Assembly (NCBI GenBank): GCA_035512155.1
Contig: DATKEN010000123.1
Span: 62,001-126,000 of the forward strand
DNA: 64,000 nucleotides
Origin: JABCYV01 sp035512155
GTDB lineage: Bacteria; Acidobacteriota; Terriglobia; Terriglobales; Acidobacteriaceae
Direction of reading: 5' to 3'
Part shown: piece after piece, positions 60,057 through 64,000 of the stretch
Numbering within the stretch: the first letter of the stretch is position 1
Layout: the number at the start of each line of letters is the position of its first letter
The notes under the pieces: generated by a model
The model's database searches: none
What the model saw: only the letters and a program-made list of their open reading frames with translations
What the model was told of the DNA's origin: nothing
Position numbers and translations under genes: made by a program

Positions 60057-61493
60057 CTAAAACTCCACGTGGGCGCGGAAAGATGGCACCACCACCGGCC
60101 CGCGGTCGCGGTTGTAGCCCGGATTGTTGATGTGCTGCACGCCCGGTGCGATGTAAATCCCTCGCCACAGGTGGGCGGTGTAAAACGCTTCCAGAATGTT
60201 TTCCCGACCGTAGTTCAGCTTGCCGTCACCGAGCAGGAAGCCGAAGCCGCCAGCCGCCAAATAATTCTGGTGATCTTTTTTGATTCCGTTTGACACGAAG
60301 GCAACGCCAGCGCGGTCCTGTTTTCGATGCCACTTCGTGCCATTTACCCTTAGGCCCTCGGCGAAGGTCAAATCAATTTCGGTGTAGGCGAAGGACTCGG
60401 TCTTTCCGTTGTCCCATCCCCCGCGGGCAAACGCCGTGAGGTTCCGTGTGAGATTCTGTTCCAGGTTGACGCCAAAGCCGTACTTGCGCGTGATGTGCCA
60501 GGGATGTCTGGTGATGTCGGACGCGATATGGTTTTGCTCAGCCTGGATGATCTGGTCGCGATAGATCCCCATGTTCGCATAGTTGGTGTAAGCGAGAAGG
60601 CGCACCACGCCTGGCTTCTTCGGGATGGGTCCGTGGCGCAATTCAAACTCGAAGTTTTCCGCGTGCACCTGCCACGGCCGCCACACCAGATCAATTCCGT
60701 TCGCGACCTTCGGCATAAGCCCTTCGACGAAGCGGAAACCCCAGTTGCGGTCCTCGTAGTCTGCCATGACGCCCACCGTGTAGCCGCGTGTATCGGCGGC
60801 GTAGTCCCAGGCGCCGTTGTTGTCCACGGACCAGTTGGTGAATTGAAAACGCGTGTCGGAGCCCACCGAATTCAGATCAAAGAAATCAGGCAGGCTGAAC
60901 TTGCCGAAACGAACTTCCAGGCGACGCCGCGGCAGTTCATCGAACAGCGAGAGGGGAGTGCGCTCGCTCTCTACCTTGTCTTTACTAAGAGCAAATACCT
61001 TGTGGATCATGCCGCGCGCCAGATACGGCGCTTTGCTGAGCAAGGGATTGCGCACGATGTCCAGATCCGTATTGCCGGCCAAGCCAAGGCCGGTACTGAG
61101 CGCCGAACCACCCGCTTCTTCGATGTCGACCAGGATCTCCGTGGAATTATTCAAACGCACGCCAGTGTAGAGCGTGAGCACGCGCGAAGTGGCCTTTTCA
61201 TAGTTTGGGGCGAGACTGTTCCTGCCGCTGTACTTGGCATCGAACGGAGGATGAGTTTGGAAGATGAAATTTGCCTGCCCCGACAGCCAAAAGCGAGTGT
61301 CTTTAAAATGGGGAAACATGCTCTGCGGGTCGGGGGAGTCCGCTTCCCTATTCGCGCCTGAAGCGGCAGGCTCCTGAGGAGGATCAAGTTGTTGGCACTT
61401 GGCAGGACTGGCCCAGCCTAAGGTCGCAATCATCCACAAGGCAAGCCGCGGCCAGCATGTTTTCCGACGCACGAGTTGGCTCGGCTTCTTCAT
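60057..61493 (-). CDS. OprB-type carbohydrate-selective porin
   Basis: A 478-residue outer-membrane protein. Signal peptide (LALWMIATLGWASPAKC-QQ). The barrel shows LSGQANFIFQTHPPFDAKYSG near 70 and RLEVRFGKFSLPDFFDLNSVGSDTRF near 190, OprB-family segments. Alternating strands run to the terminal FRAHVEF, ending with the aromatic residue needed for insertion. CAGGA precedes the ATG. Distinct from the paralogue at 31018, sharing only the overall plan. Its stop lies 19 bases from the DDAH-like gene, same strand, so the two may be co-transcribed. Confidence 0.9.
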   Translation of the reverse strand: MKKPSQLVRRKTCWPRLALWMIATLGWASPAKCQQLDPPQEPAASGANREADSPDPQSMFPHFKDTRFWLSGQANFIFQTHPPFDAKYSGRNSLAPNYEKATSRVLTLYTGVRLNNSTEILVDIEEAGGSALSTGLGLAGNTDLDIVRNPLLSKAPYLARGMIHKVFALSKDKVESERTPLSLFDELPRRRLEVRFGKFSLPDFFDLNSVGSDTRFQFTNWSVDNNGAWDYAADTRGYTVGVMADYEDRNWGFRFVEGLMPKVANGIDLVWRPWQVHAENFEFELRHGPIPKKPGVVRLLAYTNYANMGIYRDQIIQAEQNHIASDITRHPWHITRKYGFGVNLEQNLTRNLTAFARGGWDNGKTESFAYTEIDLTFAEGLRVNGTKWHRKQDRAGVAFVSNGIKKDHQNYLAAGGFGFLLGDGKLNYGRENILEAFYTAHLWRGIYIAPGVQHINNPGYNRDRGPVVVPSFRAHVEF

Positions 61494-61894
61494 TTCCTGA
61501 AAGTAATTTGTTGAATTTACTCCTGCTCGCTTAGCGGAACATTAAACTGTCCGGGATCTTTGGCGTGTTCCAGCCCTATCCCGACAGTGAGGGTCTAAAT
61601 GCATAAACAGAATACAGTCGAGCAGGCACTTACCGAAGACGAGAAACGCTGTTTGCGAGGTCGCGGAACACGGCCACCAATAAAACGGGACAGCCCGGAG
61701 CCCCCCGAGGCTGTCCTGAACCCTCCCGGTTAGAAGGGCATGTCACTATGGCTAAAATAGCGAAAGCGTGTTTCAGCCAGGTTGCGGGAAAATTAAAATC
61801 GCATGAATTTCCGAGTATCGCACGCCGGTGTTTCAAACCTTTCCCGCTGTTATATTTATTAGTCATTTCATACTAGTCGGTTTGTGGGGGACCG
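61494..61894. other. intergenic region upstream of hemL
   Basis: 401 bases between divergent porin and hemL genes. A hairpin with 8-base arms (GGACAGCC 61688-61695, GGCTGTCC 61709-61716, plus an inner CGG/CCG pair) is the only clear structure. A 42-codon plus-strand frame from 61748 (MAKIAKACFSQVAGKL) has a weak ribosome site and no recognisable domain. Confidence 0.5.
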
Positions 61895-63211
61895 ATGTCG
61901 CGCAAGGTCGAGCTATCGCGCAAGCTGCAGCAGCGCGCGGAGCAGATGATCCCCGGCGGCGTGAATTCGCCAGTACGCGCCTTTACTGCCGTGGGCGGCG
62001 ATCCGCCGTTCATCGTTCGCGGCCAAGGCTCACACCTGTGGGACGCGGATGGCAACGAGTACATCGATTACATCGGCTCTTGGGGACCTCTGATCCTCGG
62101 CCATGCGGCACCCGCCGTGATTGAAGCCATCTTCAACGCGGCCTGCAATGGGACCAGCTTCGGCGCTTCCACGCCCGCTGAAGCCGATCTCGCGGAAATT
62201 ATCCTGTCGGCATTTCCGGGCATGCAGAAAGTGCGCTTTGTCAACTCTGGTACCGAAGCCACCATGTCCGCTATCCGTCTGGCCCGCGCGTCCACCAAGC
62301 GTAAGTACATCGTGAAGTTTGAAGGCTGTTATCACGGGCACGCAGACGCTCTGCTGGTGAAAGCCGGTTCTGGAGTAGCTACTCTCGGGATCCCGGGATC
62401 GGCAGGTGTGCCGGAAGAGTTCACTCAGTTCACACTAGCCTTGCCCTTCAATGACATCGACGCAGTCGAGTTGGCATTCTCCAAGTACAAACATCAGATC
62501 GCCTGCGTAATCGTCGAGCCGGTTGTGGGCAACATGGGGTGCGTCCCCGGCTCTGGCGGATATTTGGCGGCGCTGCGGCTGATCACTCAGCGCGAAAATG
62601 CGGTCCTCATCTTTGATGAAGTGATGACCGGATTCCGCCTCGCCTTCGGGGGAGCCCAGGAGCTCTACGGGATTCGCCCTGATCTGACGACAATGGGGAA
62701 GATTATCGGCGGTGGGCTGCCGGTCGGCGCTTACGGAGGCGCGAACGAGATCATGGATTTGGTGGCACCGCTCGGCCCCATGTATCAGGCTGGCACCTTA
62801 TCGGGAAATCCTTTGGCAATGGCCGCGGGGCTGGCGACGTTGCGTCATCTGCAAGAGCACAAGCAGGAGATCTATCCTCGCCTGGATAAGCTTGCCGGAG
62901 AATTGGTTGAGGGAGTCGCCGCGGCCGCCCAGGAAGCGGGCGTACCCGTCTCTCCCGGTCGCGTAGGTTCGATGTTCACCTGGTTCTTCACCGCCGGCCC
63001 AGTGACCGATTGGAATTCAGCCTCGAAGTCCGATACCGAAGCCTTCGGCCGGTTCTTCCGAGCCATGCTGGACAACGGAGTTTATCTGCCGCCGTCGCAG
63101 TATGAAGCCGGGTTCCTCAGCACGGCGCACACGGAAGAAGACATTCGCAAAACGATTGCCGCAGCCAAGAAGGCGTTTGCCCTGGCACGTGCGGGCTCAG
63201 CCGGTAACTGA
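61895..63211 (+). CDS. hemL: glutamate-1-semialdehyde 2,1-aminomutase
   Basis: A 438-residue PLP enzyme converting glutamate-1-semialdehyde to 5-aminolevulinate for heme and corrinoid synthesis. N-terminal MIPGGVNSPVRAFTAVGGDPPF, VNSGTEATMSAIRLARA near 116-132, EGCYHGHADALLVKAGSG near 143-160, IFDEVMTGFRLAFGGAQ near 239, PLP-Lys269 in TTMGKIIGGGLPVGAYGG. GGGGG before the ATG. The stop overlaps the convergent deacetylase gene by 15 bases. Confidence 0.97.
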   Translation: MSRKVELSRKLQQRAEQMIPGGVNSPVRAFTAVGGDPPFIVRGQGSHLWDADGNEYIDYIGSWGPLILGHAAPAVIEAIFNAACNGTSFGASTPAEADLAEIILSAFPGMQKVRFVNSGTEATMSAIRLARASTKRKYIVKFEGCYHGHADALLVKAGSGVATLGIPGSAGVPEEFTQFTLALPFNDIDAVELAFSKYKHQIACVIVEPVVGNMGCVPGSGGYLAALRLITQRENAVLIFDEVMTGFRLAFGGAQELYGIRPDLTTMGKIIGGGLPVGAYGGANEIMDLVAPLGPMYQAGTLSGNPLAMAAGLATLRHLQEHKQEIYPRLDKLAGELVEGVAAAAQEAGVPVSPGRVGSMFTWFFTAGPVTDWNSASKSDTEAFGRFFRAMLDNGVYLPPSQYEAGFLSTAHTEEDIRKTIAAAKKAFALARAGSAGN

Positions 63212-63934
63212 CGGCTGATGGCTGCCTGCTTTCTCCATCATCTCCGGAACAGTGAGGAACTCGTATCCTTCTGACTTATGGCGTGCGATGAGGTGGTCTG
63301 TTGCGATCACGGTTCGCGAACGGTCTGTCCCGAAAGCGTGATGCCCGCCGTCATGCAGCAAAATCACATTGCCACCGTGGACTCCTCTCGTGACTTTGCG
63401 TTCAATGTACTCTGCCGAAGTCGCGTTCCAGTCGTACCCAGTTACGTTCCACATCACAGGCAGAAGTCCTAGTCCCCGAACCACTCGCAGGGTGATCGGT
63501 CTGCGCCCGCCGAAGGGTGGACGGAACAAATTCGAATGCTCGCCCACAGCATCAGTAATCGCCTCACGGCACTGCAGGATTTCTTCCTTCACCTGGCTGG
63601 CAGACTTGAAAATCAGTCGCGGATGGGTGAAAGTGTGGTTTCCGATGACATGCCCAGCCCGGACCAGTTCGCGAGCGATGTCGGGCCTCTGTTTTACGTA
63701 GCGGCCGATGAGGAAGAATGTGGCCCGCACCCCACGCTTGGCCAGGACCTCCAGCAGACGGAGAGTGTGAGGATCATTCGGGCCGTCGTCGTAGGTGAGC
63801 GCGAGTTGCTTTGTTCCAGCCTTTAATCCAGTAAAGGTCCTTCCATACCATTGGCCTGTGGGTGCTGTCGACTGATATCCCGCGGCGCCCATCGCCGCGG
63901 CGGCAGCCGCCGCGCCTAAAATAGCTCGCAACAT
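63197..63934 (-). CDS. polysaccharide deacetylase (NodB domain)
   Basis: About 245 residues from ATG 63934. A short Ala-rich signal (LRAILGAAAAAAAMGAAGY) leads to a carbohydrate esterase 4 domain. Motif 1 TYDDGPNDP (catalytic and metal Asp), motif 2 GNHTFTHPRL (metal His pair), motif 3 RPPFGGRRPITL and motif 5 VILLHDGG. It deacetylates N-acetylated glycans such as peptidoglycan or chitin-like polymers, extracytoplasmically. 3' end overlaps hemL by 15 bases; upstream there is repeat-like DNA to the window edge. Confidence 0.92.
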   Translation of the reverse strand: MLRAILGAAAAAAAMGAAGYQSTAPTGQWYGRTFTGLKAGTKQLALTYDDGPNDPHTLRLLEVLAKRGVRATFFLIGRYVKQRPDIARELVRAGHVIGNHTFTHPRLIFKSASQVKEEILQCREAITDAVGEHSNLFRPPFGGRRPITLRVVRGLGLLPVMWNVTGYDWNATSAEYIERKVTRGVHGGNVILLHDGGHHAFGTDRSRTVIATDHLIARHKSEGYEFLTVPEMMEKAGSHQPSVTG

Positions 63935-64000
63935 GACGAGGCGATTGTAAATGCACTGCAGATTGGAGATTGTAGATTTCAATCAAGGTCTGAAATCTGA

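Noticed and set aside
60495..61361. 288-codon plus-strand frame
   Set aside because: Antisense to the OprB porin, which has signal peptide and C-terminal aromatic residue.
61748..61876. 42-codon plus-strand frame upstream of hemL
   Set aside because: Weak ribosome site, no domain and atypical composition; not enough to call a gene.
1..64000. CRISPR arrays, rRNA or tRNA genes
   Set aside because: No regularly spaced direct repeats with unique spacers, and no cloverleaf or rRNA signature sequence noticed by eye; a tRNAscan or Infernal run would settle this.

Overview
The window is a chromosomal segment of a moderately GC-rich Gram-negative bacterium, most likely an acidobacterium (Acidobacteriota, Koribacter/Terriglobia type). 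The call rests on gene content. There are LPS genes (lpxK, waaA, a heptose-kinase homologue) and outer-membrane porins of the OprB type. There are also families typical of acidobacterial genomes: a HAF-repeat protein beside a winged-helix/TPR regulator, a DUF6632 membrane protein, a Gly- then Tyr-rich secreted protein, and a fibronectin-type lipoprotein. Small inverted repeats are scattered between genes. No rRNA, tRNA or CRISPR array was recognised.

Layout. 0.3-3.6 kb: three small or medium secreted proteins of unknown role. 4.1-7.6 kb: a minus-strand cysteine/sulfur-carrier cluster (cysM-like synthase, JAMM protease, MoaD/ThiS-like carrier ending GG-Arg-Ser, MoeB-rhodanese) with hairpin repeats in its spacers. 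7.8-18.2 kb: hypothetical and SnoaL-like proteins, a Big-2-type lipoprotein, the HAF-repeat protein and its divergent regulator, RNase H, phosphoesterase, an orphan peptide-ABC ATPase, an SPFH protein and a BNR/sialidase-like lipoprotein. 18.2-21.2 kb: a gene-poor stretch followed by a small accessory island, HTH antitoxin > PIN toxin > TIR-domain protein. This is the best candidate for a defence system. 21.3-31 kb: acyl-CoA carboxylase beta, thiL, an M23 endopeptidase with a long structured leader, a decayed DUF6632 gene, a DUF1275/ThrE-like membrane pair and fumC. 31-38.8 kb: OprB-like porin, IS110 remnant, panE-like and FAH enzymes, fibronectin lipoprotein, a divergent class III aminotransferase and a secreted phosphoesterase. 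38.8-43 kb: hslUV, DinB, a PD-(D/E)XK-like protein bracketed by copies of one terminator hairpin, and a ParE-type toxin-antitoxin pair. 43-48.5 kb: acnA, a small membrane protein, and a DtxR/MntR regulator followed by an atypical NRAMP transporter. The last two share an upstream motif that could be the operator. 48.7-56.6 kb: purD-purE, galU, then DUF885 peptidase, heptose kinase, lpxK and waaA (LPS assembly). 56.7-64 kb: hypothetical protein, gatB, DDAH-like enzyme, a second OprB porin, hemL and a polysaccharide deacetylase.

Most of the window is housekeeping. Accessory content sits at 18.2-21.2, 26.7, 32.3-33 and 41.5-43 kb. Protein functions were assigned by reading motifs, not by database search. 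Start codons were re-chosen where a ribosome-binding site, signal peptide or family alignment favoured an internal start.
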